In this document: positions 48,899 to 58,014 of the stretch, piece by piece
Layout: each line of letters opens with the position of its first letter
Numbering within the stretch: position 1 is the first letter of the stretch
Made by a program: the position numbers and the translations under genes
Assembly (NCBI GenBank): GCA_020171895.1
Contig: JAIVAN010000007.1
Coordinates: 186,001 to 250,000, forward strand
Origin: Bacillus timonensis
Lineage (GTDB): Bacteria; Bacillota; Bacilli; Bacillales; Bacillaceae_L
Length of the DNA: 64,000 nucleotides
Reading direction: 5' to 3'
Notes under the pieces: generated by a model
What the model was told of the DNA's origin: nothing
The model's input: the letters and a program-made list of their open reading frames with translations, nothing else
Databases searched by the model: none

Positions 48899-50554
48899 CT
48901 AGTCAGATATCGCAACACGAAGTACTTCCTCTGTCGTTGTACTTCCGTGCTTTACTTTTATTAAACCATCATCTATTAAAAAGATGGTCTTATTCCTAAT
49001 CGCAATTTCTCTTAATTTAGAAAGTGATTCACCGTTCATAATGACTCTTCTAATATCATCATCAATTTCTAACAGTTCGTGAATAGCGACTCTTCCTTTG
49101 TAACCAGTCATGTTACAAGTACCACAACCTTTACCACGCATCACTTTTTCGATACTGATTCCTCGCTTAGAAAATATTTCTTTTTCTCGTACTGTTGGCT
49201 CTTCTGGCTTAGCACAATCTTTGCATACTCTTCGAACTAGTCTTTGTGCGACTACTCCTGTTAAAGAAGAAGCCACTAGAAAAGGTTCGACCCCCATATC
49301 TATCAATCTCGTAATTGTTCCAATTGAATCATTTGTATGAAGAGTACTTAATACAAGATGTCCAGTTAATGAAGCCCTAATCGAAACTTCAGCTGTTTCT
49401 TTATCACGAATTTCACCAACCATTACAATGTTCGGATCCTGTCGAAGAATAGCTCGTAGCCCTTTAGCAAATGTCATTCCAACGTTAGCGTTTACTTGAA
49501 TTTGATTTATTCCATCTAGCTGATATTCAACTGGATCTTCAATCGTGATAATATTTACTTCTTCTGAATTTAAATGATTCAAAGCCGCATACAATGTCGA
49601 AGATTTACCTGAACCTGTTGGTCCAGTAATCAAAACGATTCCAGTCGGACGTTCTACTAAATTCGTGAATCGCTGTAAATTTAATTTATTAAAACCAATT
49701 TGATTCAAATCATTCAATGTACTGCTAAGGTCTAGTACACGCATAACGATTTTTTCACCATATACAGTAGGAAGAGTTGAAACACGCAAGTCAATTGGTT
49801 GATAGTCAAGACTTACTTTAATTCTGCCATCTTGAGGAACACGATTTTCAGTAATGTCCATATTCGCCATAATTTTCAATCTAGCAGTAATAACACTTTG
49901 CATGTTTTTAGGTAGTGATTTTTCCGTTCTTAATACTCCGTCTATTCGATACCGAAGAATAACTTTTGTTTCATGAGGATCGATATGAATATCACTCGCC
50001 CTTTGTGATACAGCACTTTGAAGAATTTGGTTGACTAATTTTACGACCGGAGAGTCATCATTTGTAATTCTTTCTTCTTCAATTTCTTCTGGTTCTTCAT
50101 TGATAAAATCCTTTACCCCATCATCCAAATCATAGTATTTATTAATAGATCTGATAATATCATCTTTTGAAGCAATCGCAGTTTCGATTTGAAAGCCTGT
50201 AGCCAAGCGCAAATCTTCTGTTGCATAAAAATCCATAGGGTCTGCCATGGCAACGAATAGTTTGTCCCCATCTTTTTTTAAGGGAATGATTAAGTTCCTT
50301 TTTGCAATTTCTTTCGGAACTAAAGAAATTAAACTTGTGTCAATTGGATATCTAAATAAACTAACATGTGGTATTCCTAACTGGAATTCTAGGACTTCAA
50401 TTAATTGCTGCTCAGAGATAAAGCCCTTTTGCAGTAGAACATCTCCGAGCTTTTGTGCTTCTGTTTTCTCTTTGAGAGCCTGTTGGAGTTGATCTTCGGA
50501 AATCATTCCAGCTTCTACAAGAAGATCACCTAGTCTCTTTCTAACTTTTCTCAT
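48899..50554 (-). CDS. pilB: Type IV pilus extension ATPase PilB
   Basis: A 551-residue GspE/PilB ATPase. The N-terminal 60 residues carry two related units, RLGDLLVEAGMISEDQLQQAL and LGDVLLQKGFISEQQLIEVL, which fit the MshEN c-di-GMP-binding pattern. The ATPase core has Walker A GPTGSGKSSTLYAAL near 330, Walker B DPNIVMVGEIRDKET and the His box GHLVLSTLHTND. A zinc site of four cysteines (CKDC and CGTC) lies near 455-490. ATG 50554 is the likely start; a GTG four codons upstream lacks a ribosome binding site. Confidence 0.95.
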   Translation of the reverse strand: MRKVRKRLGDLLVEAGMISEDQLQQALKEKTEAQKLGDVLLQKGFISEQQLIEVLEFQLGIPHVSLFRYPIDTSLISLVPKEIAKRNLIIPLKKDGDKLFVAMADPMDFYATEDLRLATGFQIETAIASKDDIIRSINKYYDLDDGVKDFINEEPEEIEEERITNDDSPVVKLVNQILQSAVSQRASDIHIDPHETKVILRYRIDGVLRTEKSLPKNMQSVITARLKIMANMDITENRVPQDGRIKVSLDYQPIDLRVSTLPTVYGEKIVMRVLDLSSTLNDLNQIGFNKLNLQRFTNLVERPTGIVLITGPTGSGKSSTLYAALNHLNSEEVNIITIEDPVEYQLDGINQIQVNANVGMTFAKGLRAILRQDPNIVMVGEIRDKETAEVSIRASLTGHLVLSTLHTNDSIGTITRLIDMGVEPFLVASSLTGVVAQRLVRRVCKDCAKPEEPTVREKEIFSKRGISIEKVMRGKGCGTCNMTGYKGRVAIHELLEIDDDIRRVIMNGESLSKLREIAIRNKTIFLIDDGLIKVKHGSTTTEEVLRVAISD

Positions 50555-50581
50555 AGCATGCCGCACCCACTTTCAATTGCT

Positions 50582-51832
50582 TTACTTCATTTCATCTGGC
50601 TGTTCCCAAAGTTCATCTTCTGGAGTAATTATTGGCGCATCATTATCTTCGGCTGTGTCACTACTTGAAGGTGGCTGCGAAGAATCTGAACCATTTTGAT
50701 TTTGTGATTGTGAGCTTGCAAGGCTATACACTTCAATTTTATGAATTGGTGAGTAGTAATCTTCGCTAATAATTTCTCGTTTCTCTTCTACCCCATTTTT
50801 TAATATCTGTCTAATCACTTTAATATAGAAACCATTTTCACCTTCTTTTTTTACATATGATTTCCCTTCAGATAAGGTACTTTCAAATTGTTTTATGGTT
50901 TTAGGTTTTATCGCTTCTTCTTCTATTATACTTTTGTATTCACTCAAAAGCTGTGCTCCAATAAGTTCCAATTGCAATTCATTTTCTTTTACAGTTATAG
51001 AAATCCGGTATTCAAATGGATTAGGATTGTAAATAATAAGATCTTTTTGTCCTTTTTCTACAAGTGCTTCAAAACCTAGCTTTGCATATGCTGGAAGAAC
51101 TGAACTAGTATGACGCTCAACGATCTTGAAATTTGTTGGAATAATCAATTCATAAATACCAGTAGCCAATAAACTTAATTCCTCATTTGTATATTCATCT
51201 TGGAAATTTTCAATAAACTGTAATAGAGAAAACGATTCATTAGCAGGCAGTAACATTTCACCTATCTCACCAAAAGAGGTGTTCGTATTAGTATTTTGAA
51301 TGTTCACTTTAGAAATAACATTATTCTCATCTACTTTGATGAAACTAACTAAGTTTAGTGTTAATTCACCAGGAATTAACTTCGAAGCAGAGTCAAGCAA
51401 TTGGAGCTTTAGCTTTTCTTCATTAAACTCACTTATATCCTTTTGTGTTAGTTCTTGAAAAACTTTATTAATGTTGTCTTTTCGCCAATCAACTAAAAAA
51501 GCATTATTTATACCATTCGTGGCCGTATCAATTGATAATTCAAAATTAAACTCCAGTGCTTCAGTTTTTTGCATCGTTTTCATTTCATCACCGTAAATAA
51601 ATACGATTTGTCCACTAGCTGTCCAATCTGTAATTTTATTGACAAGTTCCATTTTCGCTTCTTTTTTAGTTAAGCCTGAAACATCTACATTTCCAATTTT
51701 CGTTCCTTCTTTAAATATTTCATCAGAAAAATATGTAGTATATGTAGCAGCACCTAAATGTGAAAATGAAAAAATAAACACTAAACTAACTGTTAATAAG
51801 GTAAACAACTTTGCTTTAAATTTATAGTTCAC
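50582..51832 (-). CDS. VanW-like secreted protein with a G5-like C-terminus
   Basis: A 416-residue exported protein with a signal peptide (about 1-29). Next comes a short unit of the kind found before VanW domains (KIGNVDVSGLTKKEAKMELVNKI). The middle has a degenerate VanW domain: LPANESFSLLQFIENFQ, then LSLLATGIYELII where typical members have a GGGVCQVSSTLYNA motif, and FKIVERHTSSVLPAYAKLG. Residues about 310-365 look like a G5 domain. The tail is rich in Ser, Gln, Pro and acidic residues. GTG 51832 follows AAAGGGG. It is the first gene of the pil operon, so a cell-wall-side pilus role is likely. Confidence 0.72.
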   Translation of the reverse strand: MNYKFKAKLFTLLTVSLVFIFSFSHLGAATYTTYFSDEIFKEGTKIGNVDVSGLTKKEAKMELVNKITDWTASGQIVFIYGDEMKTMQKTEALEFNFELSIDTATNGINNAFLVDWRKDNINKVFQELTQKDISEFNEEKLKLQLLDSASKLIPGELTLNLVSFIKVDENNVISKVNIQNTNTNTSFGEIGEMLLPANESFSLLQFIENFQDEYTNEELSLLATGIYELIIPTNFKIVERHTSSVLPAYAKLGFEALVEKGQKDLIIYNPNPFEYRISITVKENELQLELIGAQLLSEYKSIIEEEAIKPKTIKQFESTLSEGKSYVKKEGENGFYIKVIRQILKNGVEEKREIISEDYYSPIHKIEVYSLASSQSQNQNGSDSSQPPSSSDTAEDNDAPIITPEDELWEQPDEMK

Positions 51833-52087
51833 ACTTATATGCCCCTTTCAGCCTTTGAACAATCTTATCTATCTTCATAAATATATTTTTGTTTTCTTTT
51901 ACATATCTTAATGATAGTAAATTCTACCTACTGTTTGTGTATTCTTCTATTTTATATGAATCTAGTAATTTATTAAAGAAGAAAAGCGATGAAAAATGTA
52001 AATATTTATAAATTCTTGCAATTTAAACTCTACAACTATATGAAATTGTCGTATACTAAAGATAATAGGCACTAAGAAGGTGAGAAT
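51833..52087. promoter_or_regulatory. Divergent promoter region of the pilus locus
   Basis: A 255-bp very AT-rich gap between the pil operon (minus) and the minor pilin genes (plus). On the plus strand TTGCAA (52016-52021) and TATGAA (52039-52044) are 17 bases apart, a fair sigma-A match. No clear partner is seen for the minus strand. The region should control both arms of the locus. Confidence 0.4.
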
Positions 52088-53284
52088 TTGTTGAATAAAT
52101 TAAGGAAAAATGAAAATGGATTTACTTTGATAGAAATTTTGGCATCCATTGTCATATTAACCATTATTTTGACTGTTTTTTTAAAGTTTTTTGTACAAGC
52201 CATGACATTTGCAACTAAAAACGAGGAAATGCTTGAAGGAACAAATGATGCTAGACAGGTATTATCTCTCCTGCAAGAAAATTATCGTGCTGTAGACCTA
52301 CTGAAAAGTTACGGTATAGTTGATTCAAGCTATAAGGTAAAGAAAACTACAGTTACAAATACCACGCAATTAAAACAGCTTTTAGATCCTTGGAATCAAA
52401 CACCTAGCGCTAAATTTGAAAATATGACAATTGCATTTAGTGAAGGAGATAAGGATTTAATTCAAGCAGACATAAATGTTTTTGAAAAAGGTACAACGAA
52501 GGTTCTATCAAAAACTTATGGATTTATCCCTAAAAATGCAGTTCCAGTTACCTTTTATTTGCGTAATTTACCTACTTCTTCTTCTACAGGAGAACTTAAT
52601 ATTTGGACGGGCAATAGTGTAGAAGAAATTTTCATTCAACCGGCAAGCTATGATGTTATGGTTCATATGAAAAACTCGTATCGAATTCCTTATGGTATAC
52701 ATTGGGCTGAAGGAGATCTCACCTATTTAAAAGTAAAACATGATATTGACCAATATAATATTAATGCTACACTACAATTTACTACATCAGCTACATTTGG
52801 TGGAGGATATGGAATCCTATTGGATGGATCTTTAACTAAGCCAATTGAAGCGATTAAACAATCTACACCTTACAAAAGTGAAAACGGCTATATGGTTCTA
52901 TTCGACCAAACTAAAAATGAAATCAGGTTGTCTCTTAGAAAAAATGGACATACACAAATTCCCCAAGTTCAAACCTTTCCTATAAGCAGCTTAACCTATA
53001 CAAAAGGTAATTCAAGCATGTGGAAATGGGATGCGATTACCAAAATTGAAATTCAGGTAGCAAATGCATACAGTAAGGGATTTGATAGTAACCCTTTAAC
53101 AACTAGAAGAGTATATTCTGTATTCGTGAACCAAGGTGATACATTGTCTGCATCTGCAGTTTTTAATCAAGCTTCAATAAATACAAATATGATTCATGAG
53201 TATGATACTTATTCAAAATACATCGGGCTTCGCCTTTGGAGTAACAATCAATTCGAACATAGTAGTATTAAAATATTTAGATAG
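52088..53284 (+). CDS. Large minor pilin with lectin-like C-terminal region
   Basis: A 398-residue prepilin. The leader MLNKLRKNENG is followed by FTLIEILASIVILTIILTVF (class III signal with Glu at +5). After the N-terminal helix comes a small pilin-like part, then a region of about 230 residues (from about 165) rich in beta strands. Its end GLRLWSNNQFEHSSIKIFR, with YGILLDGS and GYMVLFDQTKNEIRLSLRKNG before it, resembles concanavalin-like or LamG-type jelly rolls. Start is TTG 52088 or the next TTG (52091), behind AAGGTGAG. It could be the pilus tip subunit. Confidence 0.78.
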   Translation: MLNKLRKNENGFTLIEILASIVILTIILTVFLKFFVQAMTFATKNEEMLEGTNDARQVLSLLQENYRAVDLLKSYGIVDSSYKVKKTTVTNTTQLKQLLDPWNQTPSAKFENMTIAFSEGDKDLIQADINVFEKGTTKVLSKTYGFIPKNAVPVTFYLRNLPTSSSTGELNIWTGNSVEEIFIQPASYDVMVHMKNSYRIPYGIHWAEGDLTYLKVKHDIDQYNINATLQFTTSATFGGGYGILLDGSLTKPIEAIKQSTPYKSENGYMVLFDQTKNEIRLSLRKNGHTQIPQVQTFPISSLTYTKGNSSMWKWDAITKIEIQVANAYSKGFDSNPLTTRRVYSVFVNQGDTLSASAVFNQASINTNMIHEYDTYSKYIGLRLWSNNQFEHSSIKIFR

Positions 53285-53296
53285 AGAGGTGTAACT

Positions 53297-53737
53297 ATGA
53301 AAATAGAGTTTTTATCAAAGCAAAATGGATTTACCTTGATAGAATTACTCGCTTCATTAGCAATCTTCTCTATAATTGCTGGTCTAGTATCAGGTGTTCT
53401 TATTAACAGCCTAGATAATTTTGAAAAAAGAAAAAATAAGCTTTCTTTAAGTCAGGAAGCCAATTATATTTTAGCTACCTTAACAGATCAACATCAATCT
53501 AAATCTAGCTATACGATTCATTTTGATGCATCTTCTAAAACATTCAAAATTGAAAATAACGTCTTTGGAAATTCAAAGATTGTGATTACTCCATTCGCAG
53601 GTCAAAAAAGCTTCCAGAGCTTTACTGGAGATATGTTGATTAACACCGAGAGACCTCTATATATTAAGCTTCAATTAAAATCAACTGATGGAACACAAAC
53701 ATATGAAGTAGAGACCGTCATTAATCGAAGAAGGTAG
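53297..53737 (+). CDS. Minor prepilin
   Basis: A 146-residue prepilin. The leader MKIEFLSKQNG is followed by FTLIELLASLAIFSIIAGLV, with Glu at +5. The remainder is a small beta-rich domain (SSYTIHFDASSKTFKIENNV, ETVINRRR at the end) with no cysteines, similar in size to PilV/GspI or ComG-type minor pilins. It starts 13 bases after the large minor pilin gene and is followed by the PilX-like gene, so the three likely form a priming complex. Confidence 0.82.
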   Translation: MKIEFLSKQNGFTLIELLASLAIFSIIAGLVSGVLINSLDNFEKRKNKLSLSQEANYILATLTDQHQSKSSYTIHFDASSKTFKIENNVFGNSKIVITPFAGQKSFQSFTGDMLINTERPLYIKLQLKSTDGTQTYEVETVINRRR

Positions 53738-53747
53738 GTGTCATGTA

Positions 53748-54788
53748 TTGCTACAGAATGAACGAGGCCAAACTCTAGTTATTGTTCTATTAACCATTTC
53801 TCTTATCTCTATATTCGCTACCGTACTTGTATCTCAATCACTTTCTGGAACTAAACAAGTGAAACAAACAGAAGGTCATCAAAAGGCCACTGATGCAGCA
53901 GAGATGGGAATTGAGCAGTTTTATAGTGCCTTAAAGGAGAAATATCTCAAGCGGAATATATTAATTGACCCATGTCCTGTTTTAAGGTCTGAAGCGAATA
54001 GTCTAGCCAAATCAAAATCAATCGACTCACAGACATCTTACTCTATTTCACTAGATACAGATGCTAATAAAGTCTGTTGGTATAGTTCTGCTGAAAAGAA
54101 ATATAAGTTTAGCTTTAAAAGTACTGGTAGCGTAAGTTCAGTCACGAACACTATTTCGAAGCAACTAACTGCAACATTTTCTATTAACTTCGAAAACATG
54201 TTTCCTCCATTACCAGATGGATTTGTTCCTTGTAAAAACAGTGGCAGTCCGCCTTGTACACCAACAGGTGATGATGATGATGACTATGAAGATGGTTTAA
54301 CTTATAATAAAGTATATTTCCCGAACGGGTTTTACGTAGCAAGAAGTGATTCAATAACTGCCAATAGCTTATACATTGAAGATAAGTTGGATATTAGTGG
54401 TTTTAATAAAACGGATGAACTTAAAATTAACCAAGATTTATTTGTTAATGGTGCGACTCTCATTAATACTCATGCTACTGTAAAAATATCAGGAAGCTTA
54501 TATTTGAATGGAGATTTTGATATACGGAACCATGGAGATTTAATTGTAAATGGAAATATGTACCTTTACAAAGACATTATGTATATGCCAAACTCTTTCA
54601 TCTGTGTGGATGGAACATTAAATAAGACAACGAAAAGTGTAATGACCATTACCCCTTTAGGTAATTCAACGTGTGCCCAAAAGGCTCTAGAAAAAAATAT
54701 AAAAGGTATATTTGCAAAATGGGTAAATACTATTGATGCTAAGTCTAATGCTGTTATAAATGATAATGACCTTACTGTAAGTTATTAA
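53748..54788 (+). CDS. PilX-like pilus protein with beta-solenoid-like tail
   Basis: A 346-residue protein. The N-terminus MLQNERGQTLVIVLLTISLISIFATVL is PilX-like, with a Gln after the putative cleavage Gly7 and no Glu at +5. SQSLSGTKQV and DAAEMGIEQFYSAL match the PilX N-terminal helix. An acidic linker (GDDDDDYEDG, near 175) follows. The C-terminal part has strand repeats (DLFVNGATLINTHATVKI, SGSLYLNGDFDIRNHGDLI, VNGNMYLYKDI) of the bactofilin or polymer-forming kind. Start is TTG 53748 behind AAGGTAGGTG. It is the last plus-strand gene of the locus. Confidence 0.75.
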   Translation: MLQNERGQTLVIVLLTISLISIFATVLVSQSLSGTKQVKQTEGHQKATDAAEMGIEQFYSALKEKYLKRNILIDPCPVLRSEANSLAKSKSIDSQTSYSISLDTDANKVCWYSSAEKKYKFSFKSTGSVSSVTNTISKQLTATFSINFENMFPPLPDGFVPCKNSGSPPCTPTGDDDDDYEDGLTYNKVYFPNGFYVARSDSITANSLYIEDKLDISGFNKTDELKINQDLFVNGATLINTHATVKISGSLYLNGDFDIRNHGDLIVNGNMYLYKDIMYMPNSFICVDGTLNKTTKSVMTITPLGNSTCAQKALEKNIKGIFAKWVNTIDAKSNAVINDNDLTVSY

Positions 54789-54792
54789 TAAT

Positions 54793-54828
54793 AAAAAACA
54801 TCTTCGAAAATTTTCGAAGATGTTTTTT
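54793..54828. terminator. Bidirectional terminator between minor pilins and the GGDEF gene
   Basis: A perfect 36-bp palindrome: AAAAAACATCTTCGAAAA and its complement. It has A/T runs on both sides and lies between convergent genes. Confidence 0.92.
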
Positions 54829-56536
54829 ATTTAACATATTGAGCCACTTTATTTCTTCCAGCTTGCTTAGCACCGATATACATCGCTCTATCTGCATGTC
54901 TAATTAAATCCATTGTAGTTTCAGAATCGTATGGTGCAGTAGCAAAGCCAATACTTGCAGTAATATTCACAAAGATTTCATTGCCATGATTTAAATCATC
55001 ATGAATAGAAAATACCTTGTCCTCTATTGATTTCCTCAAATCTTCAGCGAATGCGTAACAGCCTAGTTTATCCATATTTGGTAGTAAGATAACAAACTCT
55101 TCTCCGCCATATCTTGCTACTGTCCCTTTTTCACCAACTAAATGTAACAAATGATCGGCAAGCTCGCATAATACTTCGTTCCCACTTTGATGACCATACG
55201 TATCGTTAATTTTCTTGAAATGATCTATGTCTAGAAGAATAAGAGATAATGGTTTAACATTTTCATTTTTCTTTAAGGAGTTGAACTCTTGTTCAAGTAC
55301 ACGCTCAAAATACCTGTAATTATACAACTTCGTAAGTGGACATCTCTCACTTTTTCGTTTTGTTTCTTCGTAATTTTTGGCATTTTCTGTAGCAACGGCT
55401 AGATAAGATGAAAGTAGATCTACTATCATAAGCTGATACTTCTCATAAGCCTTCTTTTTGTTAGAAGCTAAAATAATAATCCCAACTGCCTGTTTATTTC
55501 TTACAACTGGTACACCAATTACACTTTGAACAGAATCAGGTAGGTTTTTAGCAACATTTTGCTTGATTTCTCGCTTACTATTGAACATGACAGCTTTTCT
55601 ACTCTGCCATACTAATGTTCCAAAGCCATTGAAATGATCGAGATTATGGGACTTCTCTTCTCCGTTTTCAAGATATCTAACCAATTTCAATTTTCCGTCA
55701 GGTGTAACATCTAATACATAAGCATAGTCAACAGGAAGCATGGATGAAAGCTTTTCTATAAAAAGATCTAAAACTTCATCAACTTGCATACGACCTGCAA
55801 GCTGGTGTCCGATTTCACTCGCTTTTTGTAAATAATAGTTAATCTTTTGACTAGAATAATAGAGTTTCAAGATTAGCGATAAACTTACAAGAGGAATACC
55901 AACATAAAATAATGCAATAATTCCCATCTCTACGTACAACAAGTAAAGTACAATTCCTACTGGAAAATGAATTAACGTTGTACCTGCTTCCCAGATTAAA
56001 TCTCTACTAATTAATTGATCTTTTCTCTTATATACTAACCTTCTAATCAAGACTAATATCGAATGATTCGCGAAAAATTTCGAAATTTCATAACCTATTA
56101 TTGGAATTAAGAAACTAGTTGAAGTAATATCTACACCACCCGTTGTTCCCCCCAACAGATAGTAGACCCCACCAGCGATAATAGAGACTAATAAAAACAT
56201 TAAGGAATTAGTAGGTATTCTAATTAAATCCCTTCGACTAACTCTAATTTTTACTAGCAGTACGATTAATGCAAATTGTACTAATATAATTTCAACAAAT
56301 AGTCCAAATGCTAGGAATACAGCTAATGCAACACCTTCTGTAAAAAAAATCGGAGTCTCATTTACAATAATAGGTATTAAAGCTACTAATGCCATTAGTA
56401 ATAGGAAACTTGCAACGTCCATTTCTCTTCCTGATATTGATGGACCGGTCGTTAAGTAAGTGATCCAAAGTAACAAGGGGGAAAGAGATAGCCATAAAGC
56501 CCAAACGGCGAATTTCACTTTTGAATTGACTATCAT
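54827..56536 (-). CDS. Membrane GAF-GGDEF protein, predicted diguanylate cyclase
   Basis: A 569-residue protein predicted to make c-di-GMP. Residues 1-215 hold about seven membrane helices, a MASE-like sensor. A GAF domain lies at about 235-375 (AGRMQVDEVLDLFIEKL, VQSVIGVPVVRNKQAVG). The GGDEF domain is complete, with LTKLYNYRYFERVLEQEF, ILLDIDHFKKINDTYGH and the active-site GGEEF (ARYGGEEFVILLP near 480). The residues before it read GEKG instead of RxxD, so the product-inhibition I-site appears absent. It lies between folC and the pilus genes, a place suggesting pilus control. Confidence 0.9.
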   Translation of the reverse strand: MIVNSKVKFAVWALWLSLSPLLLWITYLTTGPSISGREMDVASFLLLMALVALIPIIVNETPIFFTEGVALAVFLAFGLFVEIILVQFALIVLLVKIRVSRRDLIRIPTNSLMFLLVSIIAGGVYYLLGGTTGGVDITSTSFLIPIIGYEISKFFANHSILVLIRRLVYKRKDQLISRDLIWEAGTTLIHFPVGIVLYLLYVEMGIIALFYVGIPLVSLSLILKLYYSSQKINYYLQKASEIGHQLAGRMQVDEVLDLFIEKLSSMLPVDYAYVLDVTPDGKLKLVRYLENGEEKSHNLDHFNGFGTLVWQSRKAVMFNSKREIKQNVAKNLPDSVQSVIGVPVVRNKQAVGIIILASNKKKAYEKYQLMIVDLLSSYLAVATENAKNYEETKRKSERCPLTKLYNYRYFERVLEQEFNSLKKNENVKPLSLILLDIDHFKKINDTYGHQSGNEVLCELADHLLHLVGEKGTVARYGGEEFVILLPNMDKLGCYAFAEDLRKSIEDKVFSIHDDLNHGNEIFVNITASIGFATAPYDSETTMDLIRHADRAMYIGAKQAGRNKVAQYVK

Positions 56537-56630
56537 ACTTGTCCCCTCCTTTTTAAAAAATCGAAAATCTACTATTTATTAATAATATTATAGCATACCT
56601 ATTTTAACAAATTTTCAGATTGTTGTCACT

Positions 56631-57947
56631 TTATTGTTCAATTGTTTTAAGTTCTTGAAAGTAAGAGCGCACCTCTGAAAGGAAATACAATGATCCTGTT
56701 ATGATTAAAACATCGTCTTCTGTTAATACGGAAAGCTTCTTACTTATTGCGTATTTCCAATCATTTTCAAAGGATTTGTTCATCGTTTTGCATGCGTCAT
56801 ACAGTTCCTTTGCAGTGGCAACTCTAGGGAAGTCAAAACTAGTAAAAGTGATTGTATTTGCTATTGCTGAAAGAGGATTAATCATATCTTCCAATTTTTT
56901 ATCGCTTAAGGCACTAAAAATGATATGCACTTTTTTTCCAGATAAATGTGCGTCAATTGTTGATAATAAGCTAGCTATTCCTTCTGGATTATGCGCACCA
57001 TCTATGATGACTTGTGGGTCTGTTTGAACAGTTTCAAACCTTCCAATCCATCTTGCTTTTTGTAGACCTATCCTAATTTGATCTTCTGTTATTTTTATCT
57101 GCTGTTTTTCTAATAGGAGCATAAGAATCATCAATGCCAATGATGCATTTTTCACTTGGTGAAATCCTTTCATTGAAAGTGTAAGACTCTCTAAATTTCC
57201 TAAACAAGATTGAAAAGAGAAGTTTTCTCCCCCACCTTTTATAGCCTGATATCTTCCAATAAAAAAGTCTTGATTAAGACGGTATACATCTGCTTTAACC
57301 TCTTCTGCCTTTTTCATCATGACTTCGAGTGCTGTTTCTTGTTCTACAGTCGTTACGAGTGGAATGTCTACTTTCAAGATTCCGGCTTTTTCAAAGGCGA
57401 TTTCCTCTAATGAATTTCCTAATAAGTTCATATGATCGTATCCAATATTCGTAATTGCTGTTATGAGTGGCTTTATGATATTAGTTGAGTCTAACCTACC
57501 GCCTAATCCTGTCTCAAATATAACAAAGTCAACATCTTCTCTTTTACTAAAATAATGAATGGCCATTGCTGTAATGACTTCAAACTCTGAAGGAGCACCT
57601 AGTTCAGTTGCTTCAAGCTCATCAGCAAGAGGCTTAATGATATTCGTCAATTCTAAAATTTCGTTATTCCCAATTGGCACACCATTTAAGCTAATCCGTT
57701 CATTAAAAATTTCAATATATGGGGATGTAAAAGTACCAACAGTATAACCAGCTTCTTGAAGCATGTTTCGCAAATAACAAACTGTTGAACCCTTTCCGTT
57801 TGTCCCTGCCACATGGATTGCTTTTAATTGTTGCTCTGGATGTTTTAATTTTTCCATCATCCATTCCATTCTTTTCAATCCTGGTTTAATGCCAAGACGT
57901 AAGCGTGAATGAATCCATTGTAATGCTTGTTCATAAGTTGAAAACAT
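56631..57947 (-). CDS. folC: Folylpolyglutamate synthase / dihydrofolate synthase
   Basis: FolC joins glutamate to dihydropteroate and folates. The 438 residues have the Mur-ligase ATP loop AGTNGKGSTVCYL near 48, the GLGGRLDSTN loop, TNIGYDHMNLLG and the C-terminal VIIDGAHNPEG. ATG 57947 follows GGAGGT; an earlier ATG is less likely because it lies in the valS terminator area. It is downstream of valS, as in B. subtilis. Confidence 0.96.
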   Translation of the reverse strand: MFSTYEQALQWIHSRLRLGIKPGLKRMEWMMEKLKHPEQQLKAIHVAGTNGKGSTVCYLRNMLQEAGYTVGTFTSPYIEIFNERISLNGVPIGNNEILELTNIIKPLADELEATELGAPSEFEVITAMAIHYFSKREDVDFVIFETGLGGRLDSTNIIKPLITAITNIGYDHMNLLGNSLEEIAFEKAGILKVDIPLVTTVEQETALEVMMKKAEEVKADVYRLNQDFFIGRYQAIKGGGENFSFQSCLGNLESLTLSMKGFHQVKNASLALMILMLLLEKQQIKITEDQIRIGLQKARWIGRFETVQTDPQVIIDGAHNPEGIASLLSTIDAHLSGKKVHIIFSALSDKKLEDMINPLSAIANTITFTSFDFPRVATAKELYDACKTMNKSFENDWKYAISKKLSVLTEDDVLIITGSLYFLSEVRSYFQELKTIEQ

Positions 57948-57971
57948 TATGAGACCTCCAAAAACTACAGA

Positions 57972-57998
57972 AAAAACTTGGCTCTCCACCAAGTTTTT
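57972..57998 (-). terminator. Terminator between valS and folC
   Basis: AAAAACTTGG and CCAAGTTTTT form a 10-bp stem with a 7-nt loop and a T-run on the minus strand. It may reduce read-through from the T-box-controlled valS into folC. Confidence 0.8.
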
Positions 57999-58014
57999 CC
58001 TGCTTTATATTTCT

